14,461 bases of DNA from Methylococcaceae bacterium UBA1147 (GCA_002311315.1 DBZZ01000075.1:14665-29125), one strand, 5' to 3'. Counted from the first letter of the stretch, positions 6,540 to 14,281 are shown. Numbers and translations: made by a program. Notes: generated from the sequence alone by a model not told the origin.

Positions 6540-9290
6540 ACAACAACCAACGAGTTAACGGAAGAATCCATCTCCGCATCTGTTTCCAATGTAACAACCC
6601 AAACGATCGAGTTGCTTTTCAAGCTGCTTCTGGATGTGATTCGAGTCCGACATCCAGAAATCGAACCGGTACTGCAGGGTGAAGCCACGGTTCCGGTCGG
6701 CAAACGACTCCTGCTGATGCGTTCTCTGCAGGCACAGGGAATCTGGTTCCAGTTGCTGAACCTGGCAGAGGAAAACTCGGGAATGCGCCGGCGCCGGGAA
6801 ATTGAAACCCAACTGGGGCCAGACTTCGTACGGAACAGCCTGCCCCAGGTTTTGAAACAACTGAAAGATTCCGGAACAAGCGCTGAAGAAATCCAGTCGT
6901 TCCTCGACATGGCCAATGTACGCCCAGTGATTACCGCGCATCCAACCGAGGCAAAACGGATTACGGTTCTGGAGATACATCGGCGTATTTACCTTCACTT
7001 GATGAACCTGGAATCTCCTCGCTGGACAGAGCGTGAACGCAAGCAATTGATCGACCATCTTCGAAACGAAATCGACCTGCTGTGGCTAACCGGTGAACTT
7101 CGTATTGAAAAGCCGAGCGTCGGCCAGGAGGTCAGCTGGGGCCTGCATTTTTATCGGGATTCACTGTACGAACGTGTTCCGGAACTGTTCGAAAAACTGG
7201 AATGGGCACTGGACCGGCATTACCCCGGCTATTCGTTTCGACTTCCACCATTTTTCCAGTTTGGATCATGGATTGGCGGCGACCGCGACGGTAACCCTTT
7301 CGTGACCAACGAAGTGACCAGAGATACGCTGCTGGCCCATCGGATCACGTGCCTCGAACGACACCTGTTCCAGCTGCAAGACCTCAGGAACCATTTGAGT
7401 ATCGGTCAGCATGCTGTCGACCTTCCTAACGCATATCATTCACGCCTTGCGCAAATGATATGCGATTCCGGCAACCAGGAGATCGTCGGGAAACGAAACC
7501 CGGGCGAGTTGTTCCGCCAGTACGCAGTCTGCTTGGTGGAAAAACTGAATGCGACGATCGAAATGACAACGCATTCAAATCCTGGTCCCAAAACTCGTGC
7601 CCCGGCTTATCGATCAGCCGACGAACTGATCGAGGACCTGGTATTTCTCGAAGATGCGCTGAATCAATGCCGCTGCGAATCCCTTGCCCGCACGCTGGTG
7701 CTACCGATTCGCCGCGCGGTCGAAATTTTCAGATTCAGAACCGCCAGCCTGGACCTACGGCAAAACACCACGGTCACGACCAACACGCTGCAGGCAATAT
7801 GGGCACTAAGGACCGGCAATGACGTCTCCGACTGTCCCGACAAATTCTCGGAACCCTGGAAACAGTGGATTCTATCGGAACTGGTAGAACCTGGGACCAA
7901 GGTTCTTGAACCTGCCAATCTGCCCGAAAACGCACGCGAAACCCTGGCCCTGTTACAGATGGTGGCAGAAATCCGCGAATCGGTGGATCCCCAGGCATTC
8001 GGAAATTTCATCCTGAGCATGACCCAGTCGGAAGCCGATATCCTGGGGATTTATCTGCTGGCCAGGTATTCTGGACTCTTCAGCTCGGAAAGCTCACCAG
8101 CCTGTACTCTACCGGTCGTCCCATTATTTGAGACGATCGAGGATCTGAGAGCAGCACCCGCGATCATGCAAGAGTTTTTGTCCAGGACTCTGGTGCAGAA
8201 TAGCCTTCAGCGGACCGGCGGGGTACAGGAAGTCATGATCGGCTATTCCGATTCAAACAAGGACGGCGGTTACCTAACATCGAACTGGGAACTCCACCTG
8301 GCTCAGACGCGCCTGACCCAGGTGGGCAAAAGCGCCAGTATCCCGATTTCCTTCTTTCACGGCCGAGGGGGGTCGATCAGCCGGGGCGGGGCTCCCTGCG
8401 AGCGAGCCATTGCTGCACAACCCTCCGATTCCGTACACGGACAAATGCGGATTACCGAACAGGGCGAGGTCGTTTCCTCCAAGTTTGCCAACCGGGGTAC
8501 CGCCCTGTATCACATGGAACTGCTTGCTGCCAGCGTAATCGGACACTCGTTGCGGTCGGCTTCAGACCATCAAGAAAAGGATTGCGAGAGTTTCAGTGAG
8601 GCATTCCAGTTGTTGTCCGAATATTCGTTTTCGGCCTACCGGAAACTGGTCGAACAGCCTGGCCTACTGGAATACTACGAAGCGGCCAGTCCCGTTGAAG
8701 AACTTTCACTCCTGAACATTGGGTCGCGTCCGAGCCGGCGTTCCGGTGGCAGTTCACTCGCCGACCTGAGAGCCATACCGTGGGTTTTTGCCTGGACCCA
8801 GAACCGTCATCTGGTACCGAGCTGGTACGGACTTGGAAGCGCTCTACTGGCCTTTAAAGAGCAAAACGAGCCAAACACTGAAACCCTGTCAAGGCTGTTT
8901 AGGGATTCGAGACTATTTCGCCTGGTGATCGATGAAGCCGAAAAAACCCTGTCTCAGGTCAACCTCTCGATTGCCAAGGAGTACTCCGAACTGGTCACCA
9001 ACGACAGGGTCCGTCAGCAGGTCTTCGGACTGATTGAAGAGGAATACCACCTGGCGGTTGAACAGGTACTCAGGGTCTCCGGAAGCAACCTCCTGGCCGA
9101 ACGTTTCCCTCGCTTTAGACGAAAACTCACTCGCAGGTTGCCAACGGTCAACCTAATCGGCCGGGAGCAGGTACGTCTGATCCGACATTTCAGAAGCCTG
9201 CCGCAGAACGATCCTGAGCGGAAAAGGGTTCTGATCCCGCTGTTGATGTCAATCAACTGCATTGCCACCGGCCTTGGATGGACCGGATAA
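6531..9290 (+). CDS. ppc: Phosphoenolpyruvate carboxylase
   Basis: PEPC carboxylates phosphoenolpyruvate with bicarbonate to oxaloacetate in the cytoplasm; in the serine cycle this is the CO2-fixing step that leads to malate. The 919-residue product is full length. Visible signatures are VITAHPTEAKR (residues 133-143, catalytic His137), SWIGGDRDGNPFVT (246-259), LDLRQ (Arg410), metal-binding Glu534 in PLFET and Asp574 in GYSDSNKDGG (Lys577), the glycine loop FHGRGGSISRGGAP (609-622, Arg612 and Arg618), ITEQGEVVSSKFAN (641-654) and QNRHLVPSW (757-765). The C-terminus is GLGWTG instead of the usual NTG ending, so the allosteric Asn is Trp917. I aligned this end by hand with E. coli PEPC recalled from memory. 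No clear Shine-Dalgarno sequence precedes the ATG; the start is kept because the N-terminal length fits. The gene converges on the aminotransferase gene. Confidence 0.97.
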   Translation: MNQTTTNELTEESISASVSNVTTQTIELLFKLLLDVIRVRHPEIEPVLQGEATVPVGKRLLLMRSLQAQGIWFQLLNLAEENSGMRRRREIETQLGPDFVRNSLPQVLKQLKDSGTSAEEIQSFLDMANVRPVITAHPTEAKRITVLEIHRRIYLHLMNLESPRWTERERKQLIDHLRNEIDLLWLTGELRIEKPSVGQEVSWGLHFYRDSLYERVPELFEKLEWALDRHYPGYSFRLPPFFQFGSWIGGDRDGNPFVTNEVTRDTLLAHRITCLERHLFQLQDLRNHLSIGQHAVDLPNAYHSRLAQMICDSGNQEIVGKRNPGELFRQYAVCLVEKLNATIEMTTHSNPGPKTRAPAYRSADELIEDLVFLEDALNQCRCESLARTLVLPIRRAVEIFRFRTASLDLRQNTTVTTNTLQAIWALRTGNDVSDCPDKFSEPWKQWILSELVEPGTKVLEPANLPENARETLALLQMVAEIRESVDPQAFGNFILSMTQSEADILGIYLLARYSGLFSSESSPACTLPVVPLFETIEDLRAAPAIMQEFLSRTLVQNSLQRTGGVQEVMIGYSDSNKDGGYLTSNWELHLAQTRLTQVGKSASIPISFFHGRGGSISRGGAPCERAIAAQPSDSVHGQMRITEQGEVVSSKFANRGTALYHMELLAASVIGHSLRSASDHQEKDCESFSEAFQLLSEYSFSAYRKLVEQPGLLEYYEAASPVEELSLLNIGSRPSRRSGGSSLADLRAIPWVFAWTQNRHLVPSWYGLGSALLAFKEQNEPNTETLSRLFRDSRLFRLVIDEAEKTLSQVNLSIAKEYSELVTNDRVRQQVFGLIEEEYHLAVEQVLRVSGSNLLAERFPRFRRKLTRRLPTVNLIGREQVRLIRHFRSLPQNDPERKRVLIPLLMSINCIATGLGWTG

Positions 9291-9482
9291 GAACAAAGGC
9301 CTCGGGAATCCCTAATGTTTCAACCGGCAGTCATTTCGGACCGGCGAAAGCCCCAGGGCAAGACCCAATAACCGAGTGACTGATCAGACATCGACCGAAT
9401 TGAGAGGGTAATAAAAAAGGGGTGTTGACTGCCCGGTCACCACCCCCCTGGTTCTTTCCCGCGAGTCAGCGGGACAATCTGA
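9291..9482. other. Convergent intergenic region between ppc and the aminotransferase gene
   Basis: 192 bp between two stop codons. It contains the minus-strand terminator at 9413-9446 and a second short inverted repeat, CCCGC (9458-9462) and GCGGG (9469-9473) with a six-base loop, which has no T-run on either side. I see no clear separate terminator for ppc; the main hairpin may serve both directions, since the + strand side beyond it (CTGGTTCTTT) is only mildly T-rich. Confidence 0.6.
9413..9446 (-). terminator. Intrinsic terminator of the serine-cycle unit
   Basis: Read on the minus strand, a hairpin closes with CACCCC-type pairing (9419-9424 with 9441-9446, then 9426-9429 with 9436-9439 after one mismatch; loop 9430-9435). 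It is followed directly by TTTTTTATTA (complement of 9411-9418 and beyond). This is a good Rho-independent terminator about 40 bp after the stop codon of the aminotransferase gene. Confidence 0.85.
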
Positions 9483-10706
9483 TTAGCCTGTGTAGTAGGC
9501 CTTGAGCTGATTCATGATTTCGTCCTTGTTGAAATTGGCTCCCATTTTCAGCATCGCGTCAGCAAACAGGCCCGCGATCTCGGTGATCGCTTCCACGGTC
9601 AACTGGTTGAGGATTCCGATACGGACCTGAACCGGTTCCGATAGGGTCGGCCAGATACCAAAACCTTCGGCACGGCAACCCCCTACCAACTCCTTCTCCC
9701 GTCCTGCCAGATCACCAGGCAAGTTCAGAACCAACAGGCTGGTCATGTTTGAAGTGACTTCACAACCCATGGCCTGAACAGCCTGTCTCAGGGCCTTTTC
9801 GTGGTATTCGTAATCTGCGGCTTTCTGGGCCCGGCCGTGGGTCAGCAGAATACGTAGAGCCTCATGGAAGGCTGCGATTGCATAACCCGAGTGAGTTCGG
9901 TGGTAACCACCGGCATCCACGTCCTTGCCATCCACGATACCCCAATGCCGTCCTTCAAGAACCGGGTGATGAACATAAGTATATGCACCGCGTTGCTTGA
10001 CCACTTCGATCGCTTCGTCCCGGAAAGAAACCGGAGCATAAGTCAATGGCAGGCTTAATATCCCTTTCTGCGGACACGAGGCCCATGCGACGACGGCTGG
10101 GTAAGCATCGATATCGTAGTCGGCAACACCCAGGCTGGATACAGCATCAACAATACCCATTACGCCGTGCTTGGCACAGGCATCATTGAACCCCTGTAGA
10201 TCATTGATGCGGCCACTGCCGGTTTCCCAGTGGGCCATGAATGCCCACATCGGCTTGTGTTCTGCAAGAGCTGCCTCGACAATATCGCCGCTAACCGACT
10301 GACCGTGGGCAACGTTCACGATCGTGACGCTTTCAGGCTGGGGATCGATAGGGTTCGCAGCCAGTTCCTCGCGGGTCGACGCTTTCATCCGGATCGACTG
10401 GCCATCGATACCGCTGAACGTCCCATTGGCGAAAGCAACGACCTTATCACCCGGCAAGATCATGCTGAAAACACAATCCAGGCCGCTAAACCCGGTTCCA
10501 CCGACACCGTAGGTGTAGACATTCTGGGTACCAAACGCGGTCCGAAGCATTTTCTTGGCTTCGACCATGCCCCTGAGAACGTCTTTCTGCATATGATCCG
10601 CAACACCGCTCTGGGCAAATCTCTGAAGAACTCTTGGGTCAGTATTTCCGGGGCCGGGACCAGCTGCCAGCGTATTCGGGATTTCTAACGGCGGGAAAAT
10701 CGACAT
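9483..10706 (-). CDS. sgaA: Class V PLP aminotransferase, probably serine-glyoxylate aminotransferase
   Basis: The 407-residue product has class V aminotransferase features: GPGPGNTDPRVL (residues 16-27), the glycine turn GVGGTG (67-72), HWETGSG (159-165), VDAVSSLG (186-193, Asp187 pairing with the PLP ring nitrogen) and PQKGILSLP (212-220, Lys214 as the likely Schiff-base lysine). In the serine cycle this enzyme transfers the amino group of serine to glyoxylate, giving hydroxypyruvate and glycine. It lies downstream of mtkB in the same direction, and the substrate assignment rests on this context. The protein looks rather unlike Methylobacterium SgaA: HWETGSG replaces HNETATG, PQKGI replaces SQKGL, and the region HRTHSGYAIAAFHEAL is distinctive. 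Another glyoxylate aminotransferase (alanine- or aspartate-dependent) is possible. A strong ribosome binding site, AGGAGGT, sits at 10711-10717 and supports the ATG. Confidence 0.82.
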   Translation of the reverse strand: MSIFPPLEIPNTLAAGPGPGNTDPRVLQRFAQSGVADHMQKDVLRGMVEAKKMLRTAFGTQNVYTYGVGGTGFSGLDCVFSMILPGDKVVAFANGTFSGIDGQSIRMKASTREELAANPIDPQPESVTIVNVAHGQSVSGDIVEAALAEHKPMWAFMAHWETGSGRINDLQGFNDACAKHGVMGIVDAVSSLGVADYDIDAYPAVVAWASCPQKGILSLPLTYAPVSFRDEAIEVVKQRGAYTYVHHPVLEGRHWGIVDGKDVDAGGYHRTHSGYAIAAFHEALRILLTHGRAQKAADYEYHEKALRQAVQAMGCEVTSNMTSLLVLNLPGDLAGREKELVGGCRAEGFGIWPTLSEPVQVRIGILNQLTVEAITEIAGLFADAMLKMGANFNKDEIMNQLKAYYTG

Positions 10707-10710
10707 CTAA

Positions 10711-10717
10711 ACCTCCT
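10711..10717 (-). promoter_or_regulatory. Strong ribosome binding site of the aminotransferase gene
   Basis: AGGAGGT on the minus strand, 4 bp before the ATG at 10706, a near-perfect Shine-Dalgarno match. It is much stronger than those of mcl or ppc and fixes the start codon. Confidence 0.88.
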
Positions 10718-10752
10718 AAAACTGTTAAATTACTGAAAACTAAAGAATCAAT

Positions 10753-10786
10753 GGACTAGTTTTTCACCGGAAGTAGGAACCAGTCC
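10753..10786 (-). other. Hairpin in the aminotransferase leader
   Basis: In the minus-strand RNA, GGACUGG (complement of 10780-10786) can pair with CUAGUCC (complement of 10753-10759), seven pairs with one G-U, enclosing a 20-base loop. It lies between the putative promoter at 10822-10850 and the ribosome binding site. It may be a regulatory leader element or chance; no known riboswitch class is recognised. Confidence 0.35.
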
Positions 10787-10821
10787 CGGCCTGAGTCTAT
10801 AAATCAAAATCTTAACTCTTA

Positions 10822-10850
10822 ATGGTAGAATTTTTCGATCGATCAATCAA
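10822..10850 (-). promoter_or_regulatory. Putative sigma-70-like promoter for the aminotransferase gene
   Basis: On the minus strand: -35 TTGATT (10845-10850), a 17-base spacer (10828-10844) and -10 TACCAT (10822-10827). The expected start would be near 10815, giving a leader of about 110 bases. The elements match the consensus at about 4 of 6 positions each and lie in an AT-rich stretch of the unusually long gap after mtkB. The spacer overlaps repeated GATC/AATC tetranucleotides. Confidence 0.4.
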
Positions 10851-11060
10851 TGAATTTCTCCCGCAAAGACTTTCAGGAAAGACGATCAGACAGCCAAGCA
10901 ATTGCCAAAATGGCTGCAAACCCATAACTTGGCAGGGCATGAAAAACAGAAAATAGGTGCCCGGAGGTTTCCGGATATCCCCTTAATCTGATCTTCCGCG
11001 CGCCAAATTAGCGGTCCTGTAGCTACGCATTTTCGACAGCGACCAAAACCGTTCTCGGGC

Positions 11061-11951
11061 TCAACCGACCTTGGCGAGAACTTCCGCCATTGTCGTACCT
11101 AATTCGGACGGGGTCGGGGCGATGTGTACGCCACATTCCTTCAGAATCGCAACCTTTTCTGCGGCACTCTCACCACTGCCGGAAACAATCGCACCCGCAT
11201 GCCCCATCCGACGCCCCTTAGGTGCCGTCAATCCGGCAATGTAGGCAACCAGCGGTTTGGTCATGTGATCGCGGGAAAAGTAGCCAGCCTCGGCTTCCTG
11301 CGGTCCGCCGATTTCACCGATCATCATCACTGCCTTCGTTTCCGGGTCCTGTTCGAACAACTCCAGAATATCCCGGTGTGAACTGCCATTGATCGGGTCT
11401 CCGCCAATACTGACCGAGGTGGTAATCCCGATACCTAGTTTTTTCATCTGCGACGCAGCCTCGTAGCCAAGGGTCCCCGAACGACCCACGATGCCTATGG
11501 TCCCACGCATGTAAATGTGGCCGGGCATAATTCCGAGCATAGCCCGTTCCGGGCTGATGGTACCGGAACAGTTGGGGCCGGTTAGGAGCATTTTGTCTTC
11601 CTTCTTGTAACGCCGCATGTAGCGTTTGACACGCATCATGTCCTGGGTCGGGATCCCATCGGTGATCGCAACGCAAACCTTGATGCCGGCGTCTGCAGCT
11701 TCCATCACGGAATCCGCTGCGAACGGCGGTGGAACGAACAGGATACTAGCGGTCGCTCCCGTAGCATTGACCGCGTCTTTGACCGTATTAAATACCGGCC
11801 TGCCCAGATGCGTGGTGCCACCCTTGCCCGGGGTTACCCCCCCGACGATATTGGTTCCGTAGTTGATCATATCCTGCGCGTGAAAGCTCCCGATCTTGCC
11901 GGTAAAGCCCTGCACGATCACAGGCGTTGTTTCGTCAATCATAATAGCCAT
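11061..11951 (-). CDS. mtkB: Malate-CoA ligase (malate thiokinase) subunit alpha/beta partner, SucD-like
   Basis: The 296-residue product is the CoA-binding, phospho-histidine subunit of the ATP-dependent ligase that converts malate and CoA to malyl-CoA. It shows the CoA-binding Rossmann stretch GFTGKIGSFHAQD (residues 15-27), GGVTPGKGG (37-45), GPNCSG (125-130), GRSGTLGYEA (156-165) and the active-site motif GHAGAIVSGSG (250-260) with phospho-His251. The family as a whole includes succinyl-CoA synthetase alpha (SucD). Assignment to malate comes from the partner MtkA and the neighbouring mcl. The start is 21 bp after the mtkA stop, with a GGGGA-type ribosome binding site, so the two subunits are probably co-translated at similar levels. 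Confidence 0.93.
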   Translation of the reverse strand: MAIMIDETTPVIVQGFTGKIGSFHAQDMINYGTNIVGGVTPGKGGTTHLGRPVFNTVKDAVNATGATASILFVPPPFAADSVMEAADAGIKVCVAITDGIPTQDMMRVKRYMRRYKKEDKMLLTGPNCSGTISPERAMLGIMPGHIYMRGTIGIVGRSGTLGYEAASQMKKLGIGITTSVSIGGDPINGSSHRDILELFEQDPETKAVMMIGEIGGPQEAEAGYFSRDHMTKPLVAYIAGLTAPKGRRMGHAGAIVSGSGESAAEKVAILKECGVHIAPTPSELGTTMAEVLAKVG

Positions 11952-11972
11952 GGCTTTTATTCCCCTGTGATT

Positions 11973-13148
11973 TTATTGTCCTACGGCCTTGTTTCGTTCT
12001 TCCACGGCCCTGTTTGCGGCTTCCGCCAGAGTCTCTGCGGTGATGATCGGTAACCCGCTTTCGACGATGATCTTGCGACCCTCCTCGACATTGGTGCCAG
12101 ACAGGCGCACGATCAACGGAATCTTGATATCCAGTTTCTTGGCGGCACGAACCACGCCTTCTGCAACCCAGTCACAGCGGTTGATCCCAGCAAAGATGTT
12201 GACCAGCATCACGACCACATTGTCGTCATCGAGAACCAGACGGAATGCTTTCTCAACCCTGTCCGGAGTGGCTCCACCACCGATATCGAGGAAGTTCGCT
12301 GGCTCTCCTCCGGCCAGCTTGATCATATCGAGGCTGGCCATTGCAAGACCGGCTCCATTGATCATGCAACCGATGTCACCATCCAGACCGACGTAGTTCA
12401 GGCCCCGATCCGATGCAGCCGTTTCGCGGGGATCTTCCTGGGATTTGTCGCGCAATTCACCAATGCGCTGCTGGCGATACAACGCGTTTTCGTCGAATCC
12501 CATCTTGGCGTCCAGGGCGATCAGGTTGCCAGCCTTGGTAATCACCAGCGGATTGATCTCAACCATGTTGGCATCGAGTTCGATCATGGCTCTGTAGCAC
12601 CCCTTGATCGTTGCAACAGCCTGGCTCATTGCGCTTTTGGGGATGTTCAATGCAAACGCCAGTTCTCTCGCCTGGAAATCCAGCATGCCGACAGCAGTCT
12701 CGACATAAACCTTGAGAATCGCGTCGGGATTGGATTCGGCAAGTTCCTCAATTTCCATCCCGCCTTCCGCCGAAGCAATGAGCACTACCCTCTCATGGGC
12801 GCGATCAACAACCAAGCTAAAATAGATTTCGCGGTCAATGTCAGTACCCGCTTCAATGTAAAGCCGGGAACAGATTTTCCCTTGCGGACCGGTCTGGTGG
12901 GTCACCAGTGTCTTGCCTAGCATTTCATCAGCCGCGGAAAAAATCTCGTCATCAGTCTTGCAAATTTTGATACCGCCGGCCTTACCCCGTGCTCCGGAAT
13001 GAATCTGCGCCTTTACTGCCCAGACCTCACCGCCGATTTCCTTGGCCCGATAAACGGCCTGCTCTGGGCTATAAGCCAACCCGCCCTTTCCGACAGGCAC
13101 TCCATACTCTGCCAGAATTTCTTTTGCCTGATATTCATGGATGTCCAC
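11973..13148 (-). CDS. mtkA: Malate-CoA ligase (malate thiokinase) ATP-grasp subunit, SucC-like
   Basis: The 391-residue product is the ATP-grasp subunit that pairs with MtkB to make malyl-CoA. Signatures: MDIHEYQAKEIL (1-12), VKAQIHSGARGKAGGIK (45-61, Lys46 for ATP), VEINPL with Asn199 and ALDAK with Asp213 for Mg2+, NGAGLAMASLDM (264-275), FLDIGGGATPDRV (287-298) and IFAGINRCDWVAEGVV (318-333). The last motif differs from the SucC version as I recall it (GGIVRCDLIADG) and matches MtkA of Methylorubrum extorquens, which favours malate over succinate. The start is GTG, supported by the conserved MDIHEY N-terminus and a GAGAGGTGG ribosome binding site. A nearby ATG at 13153 is in another frame. 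The gene sits 21 bp after mcl. Confidence 0.95.
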   Translation of the reverse strand: MDIHEYQAKEILAEYGVPVGKGGLAYSPEQAVYRAKEIGGEVWAVKAQIHSGARGKAGGIKICKTDDEIFSAADEMLGKTLVTHQTGPQGKICSRLYIEAGTDIDREIYFSLVVDRAHERVVLIASAEGGMEIEELAESNPDAILKVYVETAVGMLDFQARELAFALNIPKSAMSQAVATIKGCYRAMIELDANMVEINPLVITKAGNLIALDAKMGFDENALYRQQRIGELRDKSQEDPRETAASDRGLNYVGLDGDIGCMINGAGLAMASLDMIKLAGGEPANFLDIGGGATPDRVEKAFRLVLDDDNVVVMLVNIFAGINRCDWVAEGVVRAAKKLDIKIPLIVRLSGTNVEEGRKIIVESGLPIITAETLAEAANRAVEERNKAVGQ

Positions 13149-13169
13149 AGCATGCCACCTCTCGTGTAA

Positions 13170-14117
13170 TTAAATTGCCGACTTGGCCGCAATCGCAGCG
13201 GCTGCACGAACCACATTATCCGCCATACGGGCAGAAGCCGCGTCAATCAGCCGGCCGTCAAGTGATGCTGCACCCTTGCCCTGTGCAGCAGCTTCTTCAA
13301 GAGCGACAAGAATACGTTTGGCCTTGTCGACTTCTGCTGGCGGGGGTGAAAAAACATCGTTTGCGAGTGCTACCTGGGAGGGATGGATCGCCCATTTGCC
13401 TTCCAACCCGAGAGCCGCGGCACGTTTCGCCGCCAGCACATAGCCATCCGGGTCTTTGAAATCACCAAACGGGCCGTCAATTGGACGAAGCCCGAATGCA
13501 CGACATGCAACAGTCATGCGAGTCAGCGCTGCATGCCACTGGTCTCCCGGATAGTCAGGATTCAATCCGCCGATATTGGTGGTTCTGGCGCGGTTGCTCG
13601 CAGCGTAATCCGCGACCCCAAAGTGCAATGCTTCAAGACGCTTACTGGACGTGGCGATGGCCTCGACATTGGCCATGCCCAAGGCCGTTTCGATCAGGCA
13701 TTCGATGCCGATTTGCTTCTTCAATCCCATGGCTTCCTCGATCTGGGTCAGCATCGCGTCCACCATATAGACGTCACCCGGCGTTCCGGTTTTCGGAATC
13801 AGGATGGTGTCGAGATTTCCCCCGGCCTGCTCGACCACCTCAACAACATCACGGTACATATAATGCGTATCGATCCCGTTGATGCGAACGGACATGGTGA
13901 TTCCATGGCCCTTCCAGTCGAGATCGTTCAGCGCTTCGATAACATTCTTGCGTGCCGGAATCTTGTCATCCGGCGCAACCGCATCTTCGAGATCCAGGAA
14001 AACAAAATCGACACCGGTTTTTAATGCTTTTTCAAACATTCCCGGGTTGGACCCCGGCACGGCAAGTTCACTACGCTGTACCCGCTGCGTTGCGGGCTCG
14101 TATCGTGTATGACTCAT
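13170..14117 (-). CDS. mcl: Malyl-CoA lyase (HpcH/HpaI/CitE-type aldolase)
   Basis: Splits malyl-CoA into acetyl-CoA and glyoxylate in the cytoplasm, the step that closes the serine cycle. The 315-residue product has RSELAVPGSNPGMFEKA (15-31), FLDLEDAVAPDDK (40-52), VRINGIDTHYMYRD (77-90), the CoA/metal segment IETALGMANVEAIATSSKRLE (142-162) with Glu143, FGVADYAAS (166-174) with Asp170, and GPFGDFKDPDGY (215-226) with IHPSQ (244-248). Glu143 and Asp170 match the Mg2+ ligands of the family. It closely resembles Methylorubrum MclA but lacks much of the insert after GGLNPDY. A beta-methylmalyl-CoA or citramalyl-CoA lyase is a lesser alternative. It is the first gene of the mcl-mtkA-mtkB unit and is preceded by a consensus-like promoter. 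Its Shine-Dalgarno sequence is weak, and the C-terminus is very Ala-rich. Confidence 0.95.
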   Translation of the reverse strand: MSHTRYEPATQRVQRSELAVPGSNPGMFEKALKTGVDFVFLDLEDAVAPDDKIPARKNVIEALNDLDWKGHGITMSVRINGIDTHYMYRDVVEVVEQAGGNLDTILIPKTGTPGDVYMVDAMLTQIEEAMGLKKQIGIECLIETALGMANVEAIATSSKRLEALHFGVADYAASNRARTTNIGGLNPDYPGDQWHAALTRMTVACRAFGLRPIDGPFGDFKDPDGYVLAAKRAAALGLEGKWAIHPSQVALANDVFSPPPAEVDKAKRILVALEEAAAQGKGAASLDGRLIDAASARMADNVVRAAAAIAAKSAI

Positions 14118-14153
14118 TAGATGGTTACTCTTTTGTAGATGAAGGTTGTTGAA

Positions 14154-14183
14154 AATACCGGCCTTAAATTTAAGGCCGGTATT
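14154..14183. repeat. Perfect 30-bp palindrome, candidate operator
   Basis: Half-site AATACCGGCCTTAAA followed by its exact reverse complement, with no mismatch and no spacer. It overlaps the last three bases of the putative mcl -10 box and covers the expected transcription start. A dimeric repressor bound here would block the promoter. On the minus strand the palindrome is followed by TTTC, so a terminator reading is possible but weak, and no minus-strand gene is seen upstream. Confidence 0.85.
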
Positions 14184-14209
14184 CTCCAGACGAGCCGCTC
14201 AAATGTCAA
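14181..14209 (-). promoter_or_regulatory. Putative promoter of the mcl-mtkAB unit
   Basis: On the minus strand: perfect -35 TTGACA (14204-14209), 17-base spacer (14187-14203) and -10 GAGAAT (14181-14186, 4 of 6 matches). The start would be near 14174, giving a leader of about 57 bases before the mcl ATG. A short inverted repeat, TTAGG-AA-CCTAA (14211-14222), lies just upstream of the -35 box and might bind an activator. Confidence 0.6.
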
Positions 14210-14281
14210 ATTAGGAACCTAAAAACCAAAACCCGAGATCCCTTTCTAACTGTCCAGAGACAAGGGGTTTTTTACTGTTTC

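Larger units (their letters stand above)
10707..11060 (-). other. 354-bp gap between mtkB and the aminotransferase gene
   Basis: It is far longer than the 21-bp gaps elsewhere in this unit. Reading in the direction of transcription: a compact hairpin CCGGA-AACC-TCCGG (10961-10974) followed after a few bases by the U-rich stretch TATTTTCTGTTTTTC, which could be a weak terminator for mtkB; a small inverted repeat CAGCCA/TGGCTG near 10892-10917; the putative promoter at 10822-10850; the leader hairpin at 10753-10786; and the ribosome binding site. A 42-codon frame in the middle has no ribosome binding site and no recognised product. I see no gene here. Confidence 0.55.

Noticed and set aside
10788..10930. 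Small 42-codon frame in the mtkB-aminotransferase gap (minus strand)
   Set aside because: No ribosome binding site, no recognised product, and it runs through the putative promoter.
11061..13148. Reading the mtkAB pair as succinyl-CoA synthetase (sucCD)
   Set aside because: The ATP-grasp subunit carries the GINRCDWVAEG motif typical of MtkA, and the pair follows mcl in a serine-cycle cluster.
14240..14273. Terminator-like CCCTT...AAGGG followed by six T on the + strand
   Set aside because: The pairing is only about five bases with a large loop, and no + strand gene lies upstream to be terminated; an attenuator role cannot be supported.
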